Positions 1 through 10,087 of a stretch of DNA of 64,000 bases are shown here, in pieces. Position 1 is the first letter of the stretch, and every line of letters starts with the position of its first letter. The stretch comes from an uncultured Azospirillum sp. GTDB lineage: Bacteria; Pseudomonadota; Alphaproteobacteria; Azospirillales; Azospirillaceae. A program made the position numbers and the translations under genes. The notes under the pieces were generated by a model. That model made no database searches. It was not told the DNA's origin and worked only from the letters and a program-made list of their open reading frames with translations. The stretch spans positions 1 through 64,000 of the forward strand of contig NZ_CAMLJP010000017.1 of the NCBI RefSeq assembly GCF_946480385.1, in the 5' to 3' direction.

Positions 1-248
1 CCCGCCTCCACCACCACCTCGCGCAGCAGGCCGGCGGCGGTGAACTGGTTCAGCGTGTTGTAGACCGTCGCCAGTGAAACCGGCAGGTCGGCGGACAGAG
101 CCTCGCCATGCAGCTGTTCCGCGGTGACGTGCCGGTCGCAACCTTCGAACAGCAGCCGGGCAAGACCAAGGCGCTGGCGGGTCGGGCGCAGACCGGCACC
201 GTTCAGCCGGTCAAGGACTCGCTTGAAGGGGCGTTCGGCGGTCATCAT
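1..248 (-). CDS. irr: Fur-family iron response regulator, Irr-like (partial, C-terminus off window)
   Basis: Only the N-terminal winged-helix part (about 82 residues) is inside the window. It begins MMTAERPFKRVLDRLNGAGL and contains GLRPTRQR and VSLATVYNTLNQF, the DNA-binding signature of Fur proteins; the wording VSLATVYNTL..F..AGLL is what Irr proteins of alphaproteobacteria show. Irr is known to repress or activate iron and haem genes in response to haem availability. The start is at an ATGATG pair; an upstream ATG is in another frame and quickly stopped. The metal or haem binding C-terminal half cannot be seen, so Fur, Mur or Irr cannot be separated with certainty; Irr is my best reading. 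Confidence 0.75.
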   Translation of the reverse strand, partial: MMTAERPFKRVLDRLNGAGLRPTRQRLGLARLLFEGCDRHVTAEQLHGEALSADLPVSLATVYNTLNQFTAAGLLREVVVEA

Positions 249-404
249 GGGCGTGGCCCCCGTACTGTCGACATCGGGATCGAAGATAAGGTCCAGGACT
301 GAACCGCGGCAGATGGCCGCAATCCGTTCAACTGTAAAACCATTCGGAAAGGCCGCGCAAGCCATTGTCGCACCGAGGTCAACCGGGCGGCACAAGCACG
401 TTGC

Positions 405-443
405 AAGAATGCAAAGGCCGCCGGCAGTCTCCCGCCGGCGGCC
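405..443 (-). terminator. Rho-independent terminator of the flavoprotein gene
   Basis: A 10-bp perfect GC stem (GGCCGCCGGC / GCCGGCGGCC, 416-443) with an 8-nt loop is followed on the minus strand by TTTGCATTCTTGC. It lies about 25 nt past the stop codon of the flavoprotein gene and upstream of irr. The T tract is short and interrupted, so termination strength is uncertain. Confidence 0.6.
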
Positions 444-467
444 ATGCCCGTCCAATGATGCGCCCGG

Positions 468-1865
<1,398 letters not shown>

Positions 1866-2119
1866 CGAACCCTCCAAAGACCGAACGTGGCATCCCGTGG
1901 GACGCCGGACCAAAGCGGCGGACTACCAGACGACGAAAGGCTCCACCGGAATCCGCGTGGGTTCCGGCGGGATCGCCAGTGCGGTTCTATATATGAGGAA
2001 TTGGCGCGCCCTACGAGCGGATTCATCCCCCCGCGCAAAAAACGTTCACGATTTGCCGCAGTTGCGAACGGAAGCGTCAGCGTGTCGACCGGTCCCCCGG
2101 CGGATCATCAGGTGGATCA
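1866..2119. other. Intergenic region upstream of the flavoprotein gene
   Basis: About 250 bp between two minus-strand genes. It holds an AT-rich patch around 1983-1999 (TTCTATATATGAGGAATT) in otherwise GC-rich DNA, a plausible promoter area for the flavoprotein gene. I see no clear operator, terminator or RNA gene. Confidence 0.4.
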
Positions 2120-2875
2120 TTAGGCGCCCGATCGGGCGAGCGGCCCCAGTTCCCGCGCCAGCCGTCCGGGTGCATCGGTGAAGACCGCCGACACGCCCCA
2201 ACCGAACAGCGTCCGGGCACGCCCGGCGTCGTTGACGGTGTAGGACAGCACCGGGCGGCCGGTGGCGCGGTATTCCGCGATGCTGTCGGCGGTCTGACGG
2301 CTCTGGTCGACGTTCAGGGTGGCCGCCCCGATGCGTTCGGCGATGGCCGCCCAATCGGCCGGCGGGTCCCACAGCAGGTAACCGCGCGGGATCTCCGGCC
2401 ACAGCCGCTGCGCCACCTCCAGGCAGGGCACCTCGAAACTGGAGAGCAGGAGCGGCCGGTCGGACGGCCACAGCAGCCGCAGGGTGCTCAGCGCCACCTC
2501 CGCCGTGATCTCCTCCTGCCCCGGATAGGGCTTGATCTCCAGGTTCAGCCCGAGTCCCAGGTCGCGGATCAGGTCCACCGCCTCCTCCAGCGTCGGCACC
2601 CGTTCGCCGACGAAGGCGGCATCGAACCAGCGTCCGGCGTCGAGCTGCTGAAGCTCGGCCAAATCCAGCAGCGGCACGGCGCCGGTGCCGGTGGTGGTGC
2701 GGTCCAGCGTGTCGTCATGGATCAGCACCGGCCGCTGGTCGCGGGTCAGCATGACATCCACCTCCACCCAGCGGGCGCCCTGGCGGGCGGCTTCGCGGAT
2801 CGAGGCGAGGGTGTTTTCCGGAGCGCTTTCCTTGGCGCCGCGGTGGCCGATCAGGCGGGGAAGAGTCGACAGCAT
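2120..2875 (-). CDS. ugpQ: Glycerophosphodiester phosphodiesterase
   Basis: This 251-residue protein hydrolyses glycerophosphodiesters to glycerol-3-phosphate and an alcohol. The GDPD signature is at the N-terminus: LIGHRGAKESAPENTLAS, then WVEVDVMLTRDQRPVLIHDD; the catalytic His pair (HRG and HDD) and the metal-binding Glu/Asp residues (EVDV, later EIKP) are all present. Length fits a cytoplasmic UgpQ-type enzyme without signal peptide. The ATG at 2875 precedes MLSTLPRLIGHRGA, which matches where the family begins, although the reading frame stays open far upstream over epmB. It is divergent from epmB with 66 bp between them. Confidence 0.9.
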   Translation of the reverse strand: MLSTLPRLIGHRGAKESAPENTLASIREAARQGARWVEVDVMLTRDQRPVLIHDDTLDRTTTGTGAVPLLDLAELQQLDAGRWFDAAFVGERVPTLEEAVDLIRDLGLGLNLEIKPYPGQEEITAEVALSTLRLLWPSDRPLLLSSFEVPCLEVAQRLWPEIPRGYLLWDPPADWAAIAERIGAATLNVDQSRQTADSIAEYRATGRPVLSYTVNDAGRARTLFGWGVSAVFTDAPGRLARELGPLARSGA

Positions 2876-2941
2876 GGGTCTCGCAGGAGTAAGAGCGGTC
2901 GCTTTCCTACATGACCCATTCCGTCGAAGCGGGAAAGAGCG

Positions 2942-3979
2942 ATGAAGGCCCTGCACAGCGTTTCCGATCTGGTGGCCGCCGGGCTGATGACACCGGAGGC
3001 CGGCGAGGCCGTGCGTACGGTCGCCGACCGCTATGCCGTGGCGCTGACCCCATACCTGCGCGAGACGCTGGCCGGGCGTACGGACCCGCAGGATCCGCTC
3101 TATGCCCAGTACGTCCCCTCCCCCGCCGAGGCGTACAGCACGCCGGAAGAGCTGGAAGACCCGATCGGCGACGGCGCGCGCAGCCCGGTGAAGGGCATCG
3201 TCCACCGCTATCCCGACCGGGTCCTGCTGAAGCCGCTGCATGCCTGCGCCGTCTATTGCCGCTTCTGCTTCCGCCGCGAGATGGTCGGTCCTGGCGGCGA
3301 GGCGTTGACCGCCGACGAGCTGGATGCGGCGCTCGCCTATATCCGCGACCACCAGGAGGTGTGGGAGGTCGTCATCACCGGCGGCGATCCGCTGCTGCTG
3401 TCGCCGCGCCGGCTGCGCGGCATCGTCCAGGCGCTGTCGGCCATGCCGCATGTCGGCATCGTCCGCCTGCACAGCCGCATCCCCGCTGCCGACCCGGAGC
3501 GCATCACCCCGGAGTTGCTGGAGGCGCTGACCGCCCCTGACCTCGCCACCTGGGTCGCCGTCCACATCAACCATGCCGACGAGTTGACCCCGCCGGTGCG
3601 GGCGGCGCTCGCCCGGCTGGTGGAGGCCGGCATCCCGCTGGTCGGCCAGACCGTGCTGCTGAAGGGCATCAACGACAGCCATGCGGCGCTCGAGGCGCTG
3701 TTCCGCGGGCTCGTCCGCAACCGGGTGAAGCCCTATTACCTGCACCACCCCGACCTTGCCGCCGGCACCAGTCATTTCCGTCCGACCCTGGCGGAGGGGC
3801 AGGCGCTGGTGACCGGCCTGCGCGGAAAGCTGTCCGGGCTGTGCCAGCCCACCTACGTCCTCGACATTCCAGGCGGCCACGGCAAGGCCCCGGCCGCCGC
3901 GGCCTGGATCGAGGAGCAGGGCGAGGACAGCTATCGCGTGACCGACTTCACCGGCCGGGTCCACGACTACCGGGGCTGA
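2942..3979 (+). CDS. epmB: Radical-SAM lysine 2,3-aminomutase family, EF-P beta-lysylation protein EpmB-like
   Basis: The enzyme isomerises lysine; in the EpmB branch it makes (R)-beta-lysine that EpmA attaches to elongation factor P. Residues C102, C106 and C109 (CAVYCRFC) ligate the [4Fe-4S] cluster, ITGGDPL is the SAM-binding glycine motif, and K315 in DIPGGHGK is the expected PLP lysine. At 345 residues it matches E. coli EpmB (about 342) rather than the longer clostridial KamA. A GGGAAAGAG ribosome site precedes the ATG. epmA and efp are not in the window, so the EF-P role is inferred from length and family. Confidence 0.85.
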   Translation: MKALHSVSDLVAAGLMTPEAGEAVRTVADRYAVALTPYLRETLAGRTDPQDPLYAQYVPSPAEAYSTPEELEDPIGDGARSPVKGIVHRYPDRVLLKPLHACAVYCRFCFRREMVGPGGEALTADELDAALAYIRDHQEVWEVVITGGDPLLLSPRRLRGIVQALSAMPHVGIVRLHSRIPAADPERITPELLEALTAPDLATWVAVHINHADELTPPVRAALARLVEAGIPLVGQTVLLKGINDSHAALEALFRGLVRNRVKPYYLHHPDLAAGTSHFRPTLAEGQALVTGLRGKLSGLCQPTYVLDIPGGHGKAPAAAAWIEEQGEDSYRVTDFTGRVHDYRG

Positions 3980-3989
3980 GCGCTCCCGC

Positions 3990-4328
3990 TCAGATCGCCT
4001 TCGCTCCCATCGCCGCCGCCCAATGGGCAACCCGCGCCTTCAGCGCGGCGGTGCGGGCGAAGGCGAGGTCCTCGTCCTCCAGCCGCTCGACGATTTCGAA
4101 GGCCAGCGACTCAGGCCCATGGGCGTTCCACGCCGCCTGCAGGCTGCGGTGCGGACAGCCGCCCATCTTCAACTGAAACCAGATCCGGTTCCGAATCTTG
4201 TCGAGATCTGGCGCACCGCCCACCCACACCATACCAGCAGCCCCACAGCGGACGGCGAACACGCCGGCCACGCTCTTGCGCTCCTTGTAGGCCGCCACCG
4301 CCGCCTTGCGATCCTCTTTGCCAACCAT
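3990..4328 (-). CDS. Small GIY-YIG nuclease-like protein
   Basis: A 112-residue protein with GVFAVRC and, after about a dozen residues, VWVGGAPDL, then RIWFQLK and SLQAAWNAHG. This is the compact GIY-YIG-like fold found as a stand-alone protein in alphaproteobacteria; the canonical GIY and YIG residues are replaced (GVF, VGG), so nuclease activity is doubtful. The start is at 4328 because GGAGG lies six bases upstream; an open frame continues to 4391 without a ribosome site. It is convergent with epmB (10 bp apart) and follows tspO on the same strand, with a pair of operator-like motifs in front. Confidence 0.7.
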   Translation of the reverse strand: MVGKEDRKAAVAAYKERKSVAGVFAVRCGAAGMVWVGGAPDLDKIRNRIWFQLKMGGCPHRSLQAAWNAHGPESLAFEIVERLEDEDLAFARTAALKARVAHWAAAMGAKAI

Positions 4329-4367
4329 GTCCGGCCTCCGCGCATGCATCATCGTTCCCGGCTGGTT

Positions 4368-4410
4368 ATACCCGGGTGATATTCGACGCAAGGGTTTTAT
4401 CCGGGTATTA
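4368..4410 (-). promoter_or_regulatory. Paired ACCCGG(G/A)T operator-like motifs before the GIY-YIG gene
   Basis: Two near-palindromes, ATACCCGGGTGAT (4368-4380) and, on the other strand, TAATACCCGGATA (4410-4398), lie with centres about 30 bp apart, three helical turns, just upstream of the GIY-YIG gene. The second overlaps the tspO stop codon. The AT-rich flanks stand out from the surrounding DNA. The arrangement suggests a dimeric repressor or activator site; I cannot name the regulator. Confidence 0.45.
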
Positions 4411-4938
4411 TCCCCAGAGAGCCGGGGTGCCGAACAGCGGGTCGGGGTTGATGAGCGCGTTGTGGATGCCGACCACCGATGCGAAGCCGGTCCACAGGAT
4501 CAGCGGCGTCCAGATCAGCGCGATGCTGCGGTCGTCCCGCGCCACCAGCGCGATGCAGAGGGAGGTGATGACGAAGAAGGACACCGTCCAGGCCGCGGCG
4601 AGGATCGAGCTGCCCAGCGTGAAATAGACGAGGCTGAAGGTGGCGTAGATCACCCAGGTCACCGCCTGCAGCCCGATCAGCAGTCCACGGCTGCGGATCC
4701 GCCGCGCCGGGTCGAGCAGGCGGATGTCGCCCCAGATCTGGAAGACGTTCAGCGTGAACCACATCACCGGGAACACCCAACCCGGCGGCTGCAAGGGCGA
4801 CGGCTGGTGCCCGGCGAAGGGCTGGCCGCCGCGTTCGACGAAGCTCCAGGCGTTGACGATGACCCAGAACAGCAGGGGTTGCCACCAGCGCACCCGGAAG
4901 GGGGCAGGCGGTGGCGCGGTGTCTATGGCGTCGCTCAT
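4408..4938 (-). CDS. TspO/MBR family tryptophan-rich membrane protein
   Basis: A 176-residue integral membrane protein with five likely transmembrane helices and many Trp residues. The family signature is visible: PSPLQPPGWVFPVMWFTLN in the second helix region and LILWTGFASVVGIHNALIN at the end. Bacterial TspO proteins bind tetrapyrroles and in Rhodobacter modulate photosynthesis and stress genes; the ligand here is unknown. It starts at ATG 4938, 46 bp past the holA stop on the same strand, and may be the last gene of the leuS-lptE-holA transcript or independently expressed. Confidence 0.8.
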   Translation of the reverse strand: MSDAIDTAPPPAPFRVRWWQPLLFWVIVNAWSFVERGGQPFAGHQPSPLQPPGWVFPVMWFTLNVFQIWGDIRLLDPARRIRSRGLLIGLQAVTWVIYATFSLVYFTLGSSILAAAWTVSFFVITSLCIALVARDDRSIALIWTPLILWTGFASVVGIHNALINPDPLFGTPALWG

Positions 4939-4984
4939 GCCCCGCCAGATAGCGCGGCGGCCCCAATGGTCAAGTCAGCGCCCG

Positions 4985-6010
4985 CTACCGCCGGGCGCCC
5001 AGCGACGCCAGCTGGAACAGCACGCGGGCGCACAGCGTCTCGTCCGGCATGTTGGTGCGCTTGCAGTCGGCCTCGGCATCGACCAGCCGTTCCAGCGCCT
5101 GCCGGACATGGTTGGGCGACCAGTGGCGCGCCTGTTTGACCAGCCGGGTCTTCAGCTTGAAGAAGACCGGCGGGCGCAGCGACTCGACGGCGGCCTCCGG
5201 CGACTTGCCGGCGGCGACCTGGGCGGTGAGCAGTTGCAGGCGCTGGAAATGGCGCTGGGCGCCGCGCAGGATCGGCACCGGCGAGGTGCCCTCGGCGAAC
5301 AGCCGCGCCAGCGAACGGTCGAGCGTGGCGAAATCGCCCTCCGCCGCCGCCCACACCGGCTCGTCCATCGACAGGGCGGCGCTGTCGCCGACGCAGGCCT
5401 GGGCATCCTCCAGCCGCACGCGCTTTTCACTGCCCATGTAAAGCGCCAGCTTCTCCGCCTCGCCGCGCGCCACCATGCGGTCGCCGACGAGGTTGGCGGC
5501 CAGGAAGCTCAGCACGTCGGGATCGGCGGTCAGCCCATGGCCATGCAGGATGTCGGCGATGACGCGGCCGAGCGACGCCTCCTCCTCCACGTAGCAGGGA
5601 ATTGCGGCGCCGGCGTCGGCCCCCTCGAACAGAAGCCGCAGCTTGGAGCGGGCCGACAGGTCGCCCGACTCGACCACCACCAAACTGTCGCCAGGCGGCA
5701 AATTCTCGAAGAAGGCGGTGAAGGCGGCGGTGCTGTTGTCCTCCGCGTCGCGGACGCGGATCAGGCGCCGGCCGCCGGTGAAGGAGATCGCCGCGGCCTC
5801 GTCCGCCAGCCGCGCCGGATCGTCGGCGATGGCGCGCCCCAGGAACTCGGCGACGCGGAATGGATCGGACAGGTCCTGCACCACCGTCTTGCCCAGCGTC
5901 TGGGCGCGGTCACGGACGAGGCCCGAGTCGGGGCCATAAAGCAGCACCGCCCGAACCTTGCGGTCCGGGCTGCGCAGAAAACCGTCGATCGCTTTGGGCT
6001 GGAGCTTCAC
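4985..6010 (-). CDS. holA: DNA polymerase III subunit delta
   Basis: HolA is the clamp-loader subunit that opens the beta clamp. The 341-residue protein starts MKLQPKAIDGFL and has RAVLLYGPDSGLVRDRA, the degenerate P-loop region of delta, then the alternating helical domain II/III typical of the family (for example ERLVDAEADCKRTN near the C-terminus). It begins with GTG at 6010, 18 bp after the lptE stop. leuS-lptE-holA is a conserved order in many proteobacteria, which supports both the call and co-transcription. Confidence 0.9.
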   Translation of the reverse strand: MKLQPKAIDGFLRSPDRKVRAVLLYGPDSGLVRDRAQTLGKTVVQDLSDPFRVAEFLGRAIADDPARLADEAAAISFTGGRRLIRVRDAEDNSTAAFTAFFENLPPGDSLVVVESGDLSARSKLRLLFEGADAGAAIPCYVEEEASLGRVIADILHGHGLTADPDVLSFLAANLVGDRMVARGEAEKLALYMGSEKRVRLEDAQACVGDSAALSMDEPVWAAAEGDFATLDRSLARLFAEGTSPVPILRGAQRHFQRLQLLTAQVAAGKSPEAAVESLRPPVFFKLKTRLVKQARHWSPNHVRQALERLVDAEADCKRTNMPDETLCARVLFQLASLGARR

Positions 6011-6028
6011 CCGTGCATCCCCGGCCGG

Positions 6029-6571
6029 TCAGGACCCGCGGCCGAGATACATGGCGACGCGGGTGGTGATGTCATTGGAAATGTCCTCGAGCGCCCGGTC
6101 ATAGGCGTTCTGCACCGTCACGATGGCGGCGTAATGCTGCTCCAGCGTGTTGTAGCTGATCATCGAGCGCGAGCTGGACTGGAACACCACCTGACCGGTC
6201 TGGGTGTCGGTCAGCCGGTAGGGGGCGTTGACCAGCAGCTGGGCGCGCACCGCGGTCGCGTCCTTCTGCAGGGCCAGCTTCTGCTCCGACGCCGACAGCG
6301 CCACATCCAGGCGGTAGCGCGGATTGCTCGGCCGCTCCGACGGATAGAAGTTGTCGATCAGCAGGTTGCGGAGCTTCTGCCCTTCCCGGTTGGGGATCGA
6401 CGCGATGTCGACCTCCATCAGCCGGTCGGCCGCGCCGGCGCCAATCCCCTGGCCACCGTAGAGCGGCTGGAAACCGCAGCCCGACAGTGACAGGGCGGAC
6501 AGGCCGAGCGCGAGGGCGAACAGCCCCCGCGCCACGGTCTGGCGGAACAGTCTGGTATCAGACGACGACAT
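6029..6571 (-). CDS. lptE: LPS assembly lipoprotein LptE
   Basis: LptE is the outer-membrane lipoprotein that plugs LptD and helps insert lipopolysaccharide. The 180-residue protein has a hydrophobic signal sequence ending in the lipobox LSGC, followed by GFQPLYGG, the standard start of mature alphaproteobacterial LptE. A central RYRLDVALS and [10 protein letters not shown] pattern fits the family. The ATG at 6571 overlaps the last 14 bases of leuS, implying translational coupling, and holA follows 18 bp downstream. Confidence 0.88.
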   Translation of the reverse strand: MSSSDTRLFRQTVARGLFALALGLSALSLSGCGFQPLYGGQGIGAGAADRLMEVDIASIPNREGQKLRNLLIDNFYPSERPSNPRYRLDVALSASEQKLALQKDATAVRAQLLVNAPYRLTDTQTGQVVFQSSSRSMISYNTLEQHYAAIVTVQNAYDRALEDISNDITTRVAMYLGRGS

Positions 6572-9128
6572 TGATCACCCGGTTCGGGACGACGATGACC
6601 TTGCGCGCCGGCTTGCCGTCCATGGCGCGCTGGACGTTGGCATCGGCAAGCGCCGCCTGCTCCGCCGCGTCCTTATCCATATCGCGCGGCAGCTCCAGCG
6701 TGGCGCGCAGCTTGCCGTTGACCTGGACCGCGACCTTGACGCTGTCCTCCACCACCAGGGCGGGGTCGGCCTCCGGCCAGGGCTGGTCGGCCAGCAGGGT
6801 GCTGTGCCCCAGCTGCGCCCACAGCTCCTCGCCCAGATGCGGCATCATCGGGCCGACGAGACGGACCAGCGACTCGAAGCCCTCGCGCAGGACCCAGGCC
6901 TCGCCCTCGCCGGTGCCGTCCAGCTCGCCCAGCGCGTTGGACAGCTCGCGGACGCGGGCGACCGCCTTGTTGAAGCGGAACTTGTCGAGATCCTCCGACA
7001 CGCCGGCGATGGTCTTGTGGACCAGACGGCGGGCGGCCTCGGCCTTCGGGCCGAACGACTGAGGCGCGGGCGTGCCGGCGGCCGGCAGTTCCACCGGCGC
7101 CTCCGTCACCATCCGCCACAGGCGGTTGATGTAGCGCCAGGCGCCGTCGATGCCGGCCTCGGTCCATTCCAGGTCGCGTTCCGGCGGGCTGTCCGACAGC
7201 ATGAACAGGCGGGCGGCGTCGGCGCCGTAGGTGCCGATGATGTGCGCCGGGTCCACCACGTTCTTCTTGGACTTCGACATCTTCTCGACACGGCCGACAT
7301 TGACCGGCGCGCCGCTGTCGGCCCGGACCCACTCGCCCTTGTCGTTCTTGGTCAGGTCGGTCGGGGCCAGCCAGGCGCCGGTGCCGGCATCCTTGTAGGT
7401 CTCGTGATTGACCATGCCCTGGGTGAAGAGGCCGGTGAACGGCTCCTCCAGATCCAGATAGCCGCAGGTCTTCAGCGCGCGCGTCCAGAAGCGGCTGTAG
7501 AGCAGATGCAGGACCGCATGCTCGATGCCGCCGATATACTGATCGACACCCAGCCAATAATCGACCGACTCGCGGGTGAAGGCCGCATCCTCGGTCTTCG
7601 GCGAGCAGAAGCGGGCGAAATACCAGGACGACTCGATGAAGGTGTCGAAGGTGTCGGTCTCGCGCAGCGCCGGCTTGCCGCAGGTCGGGCAGCTGGTGTG
7701 CTTCCAGGTCGGGTGGTGGGCCAGCGGGTTGCCGGGCTTGTCGAAGGTCACGTCCTCCGGCAGCACGACCGGCAGCTGGTCGTCCGGAACCGGGACGATG
7801 CCGCAAGATTCGCAGTGGATGACCGGGATCGGGCAGCCCCAATAGCGCTGGCGCGACACGCCCCAGTCGCGCAGGCGGTACTGGGTGGTGCGCTCGCCCT
7901 GGCCCGCCGCCTCCAGCCGCTTGCCGGCCTCGTCCTTGGCCGACTCGGTGTCGAGTCCGTCGAGGAAGGCGGAGTTCCGCAGCACGCCGGGGCCGGTATA
8001 GGCCTCGCTCCCGACGTCGAAGGTCGCCGGGTCGGCGTCGGCCGGGATCACCACCGGGCGAACCGGCAGGCCGTACTTGCGGGCGAAATCCAGGTCGCGC
8101 TGGTCATGCGCCGGGCAGGCGAAGATCGCGCCGGTGCCGTATTCCATCAGCACGAAGTTGGCGACATAGACCGGCAGTTCCCACGACGGATCGAAGGGGT
8201 GCACGACCTTCAGGCCGGTGTCGAAGCCGCGCTTCTCCGCCGTCTCGATCGCTTCCTCGCTGGTGCCCAGCCGGTTGCACTCGGCGATGAACTCCGCCAG
8301 TTCCGGGCTGGAGGCGGCCAGTTCGGCGGCCAGCGGGTGATTCGGGGAGATCGCAGCAAAGGAGGCGCCGAACAGCGTGTCCGGACGGGTGGTGAAGACC
8401 TCCAGCTCCTCCTTGCGCCCCTTGATCTTGAAGCGGAAACGGACGCCGGTGGACTTGCCGATCCAGTTCTCCTGCATGATGCGCACGCGCTCGGGCCAGC
8501 GGTCCAGCGTCTCCAGGCCCTTCAGCAGGTCTTCGGCATAGGCGGTGATCTTCAGGAACCACTGCGACAGCTTGCGCTTCTCGACCAGCGCGCCGGTGCG
8601 CCAGCCGCGGCCGTCGATCACCTGCTCGTTGGCGAGAACGGTGTTGTCCACCGGGTCCCAGTTCACCCAGGATTCCTTGCGGTAGGCCAGGCCCGCCTTC
8701 AGGAAATCCAGGAACATCTTCTGCTCGTGGCGATAATAGTCCACGTCGCAGGTGGCGATCTCGCGGTCCCAGTCGATGGACAGGCCCATCGTCTTCAGCT
8801 GCCCGCGCATGGTCGCGATGTTCTCGCGCGTCCAGGCGGCCGGGTGGACCTTCTTCTCCAGCGCGGCGTTCTCGGCCGGCAGGCCGAAGGCGTCCCAGCC
8901 CATCGGGTGCAGGACGTTGAAGCCCTTGGCGCGCTTGAAGCGCGCGATCACGTCGCCGATGGTGTAGTTGCGGACGTGGCCCATGTGGATGCGCCCCGAC
9001 GGATAGGGGAACATCTCCAACACATAGTATTTGGGCCGGGAGGCGTCCTCGCGCGCGGTGAAACAGCCCTTGCCGTCCCACACGCCCTGCCACTTCGCCT
9101 CGGTTTCCTTGACATTGTAACGCGACAT
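6558..9128 (-). CDS. leuS: Leucyl-tRNA synthetase
   Basis: A full-length class Ia synthetase of 856 residues that charges tRNA-Leu. The HIGH-type motif is [11 protein letters not shown] (H48 and H51), the KMSKS loop is KMSKSKKNV at about residue 620, and the inserted CP1 editing domain is recognisable between them ([12 protein letters not shown]). A zinc-type CESCG / CPTCG pair lies in the middle. It heads the leuS-lptE-holA operon; its stop overlaps the lptE start. The ribosome site before ATG 9128 is weak. Confidence 0.97.
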   Translation of the reverse strand: MSRYNVKETEAKWQGVWDGKGCFTAREDASRPKYYVLEMFPYPSGRIHMGHVRNYTIGDVIARFKRAKGFNVLHPMGWDAFGLPAENAALEKKVHPAAWTRENIATMRGQLKTMGLSIDWDREIATCDVDYYRHEQKMFLDFLKAGLAYRKESWVNWDPVDNTVLANEQVIDGRGWRTGALVEKRKLSQWFLKITAYAEDLLKGLETLDRWPERVRIMQENWIGKSTGVRFRFKIKGRKEELEVFTTRPDTLFGASFAAISPNHPLAAELAASSPELAEFIAECNRLGTSEEAIETAEKRGFDTGLKVVHPFDPSWELPVYVANFVLMEYGTGAIFACPAHDQRDLDFARKYGLPVRPVVIPADADPATFDVGSEAYTGPGVLRNSAFLDGLDTESAKDEAGKRLEAAGQGERTTQYRLRDWGVSRQRYWGCPIPVIHCESCGIVPVPDDQLPVVLPEDVTFDKPGNPLAHHPTWKHTSCPTCGKPALRETDTFDTFIESSWYFARFCSPKTEDAAFTRESVDYWLGVDQYIGGIEHAVLHLLYSRFWTRALKTCGYLDLEEPFTGLFTQGMVNHETYKDAGTGAWLAPTDLTKNDKGEWVRADSGAPVNVGRVEKMSKSKKNVVDPAHIIGTYGADAARLFMLSDSPPERDLEWTEAGIDGAWRYINRLWRMVTEAPVELPAAGTPAPQSFGPKAEAARRLVHKTIAGVSEDLDKFRFNKAVARVRELSNALGELDGTGEGEAWVLREGFESLVRLVGPMMPHLGEELWAQLGHSTLLADQPWPEADPALVVEDSVKVAVQVNGKLRATLELPRDMDKDAAEQAALADANVQRAMDGKPARKVIVVPNRVINVVV

Positions 9129-9213
9129 GAGCGCGACGCCGTTTTTCCGTTGTACCAGATGCTCGAAGGCCCGGGGGCAGCCCGAGAGTCGCCCGGGAGG
9201 GTCGGCCGCCGCG

Positions 9214-9753
9214 TCAGCGGGCGGCGGCGTTCTGCGAGACGCGAAGCTGACGGGCGCGGGTCAGCACCGCATCCTCCAGCTGGCCGGCGGTCTCCGGCCC
9301 GACCGCAACCTCGCGCCAGTCGTTGCCGGTCCGCTGCTGGCGGAACACCGACACCCGCACGCCGTCGGCGCGCAACTGGCGGTCCATGATGTAGAGGTTG
9401 ACCTTGAAGCGCTCGTTCGGCGAATCGGGCGGGGTGTACCAGTCGGTCAGGATCACGCCGCCGAACGGATCGGCCGAGGCGATCGGCATGAAGGACAGCG
9501 TATCGAGCGAGGCGCGCCACAGGAAGCTGTTGACGCCGATGCCGCCGGCGCTGTCCTGGTCGCCGCCGCGCTTGTTCTTGCCGAACAGGTTCAGGCCGCC
9601 GTCGGTGCCGAGCAGGCTGCCGAACTTGTAGTCCTTGTTCTTCATCTGCTCTTCGACGGTTTCGGTCTTGCCGCCCCAGCTTGCGCAGCCGGCGATCGAG
9701 ACGGAAGCCGCGAGCAGTACAGGGACAAGGCGAAGGGCGGTCGAACGGCGCAT
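9214..9753 (-). CDS. DUF3576 outer-membrane lipoprotein
   Basis: A 179-residue secreted lipoprotein: signal sequence [20 protein letters not shown], lipobox IAGC, then a mature domain with [21 protein letters not shown] and GGVILTDWY, the signature of DUF3576 proteins, which in alphaproteobacteria are typically found next to leuS-lptE as here. Its function is unknown; association with envelope assembly is inferred from location. It lies 85 bp upstream of leuS on the same strand and could be the first gene of that operon. Confidence 0.85.
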   Translation of the reverse strand: MRRSTALRLVPVLLAASVSIAGCASWGGKTETVEEQMKNKDYKFGSLLGTDGGLNLFGKNKRGGDQDSAGGIGVNSFLWRASLDTLSFMPIASADPFGGVILTDWYTPPDSPNERFKVNLYIMDRQLRADGVRVSVFRQQRTGNDWREVAVGPETAGQLEDAVLTRARQLRVSQNAAAR

Positions 9754-10087
9754 GGTCGGGAACCCGGTTCAGAAATGGGGTTGCCGCGCGCGAGTCACGC
9801 GCGGAATGCCGGTGAACAGACCATAAGTGGACGGCCCCACGCAACAGCGGAAGCGTCTTTGCCCCGCCTCGCGACAACAGGACGACAACAGGCGGGGTCT
9901 GCCGGCTTCGACTGTGGCGGGGCGGACAGGGGGGTCTTCTTAGTGTGCTCCGTGCGACACACTGTCCCCCCAATGCAGCAATCGGGGAGATTTGCCGCTT
10001 GCTGGCAAGGGCGGGGGTGCGTACGAAAGTCTCAGCCAGGACGTCAACCAGGCTGAAACATCTGCTGCCAGGATGGAGGCAACAATC
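9754..10087. promoter_or_regulatory. Divergent intergenic region with a large imperfect hairpin before porin 1
   Basis: About 330 bp separate the DUF3576 lipoprotein gene from porin 1. It includes an inverted repeat AGTGTG-N10-CACACT (9942-9963), extended outward by G-rich and C-rich arms (about 9929-9934 and 9965-9970), which could be an operator or fold in the porin leader. The remainder is GC-rich without a recognisable gene. Confidence 0.4.

Noticed and set aside
2120..4030. A 636-residue minus-strand open frame across ugpQ and epmB
   Set aside because: Only its last 251 residues match a family (GDPD). The rest is the complement of epmB in high-GC DNA.
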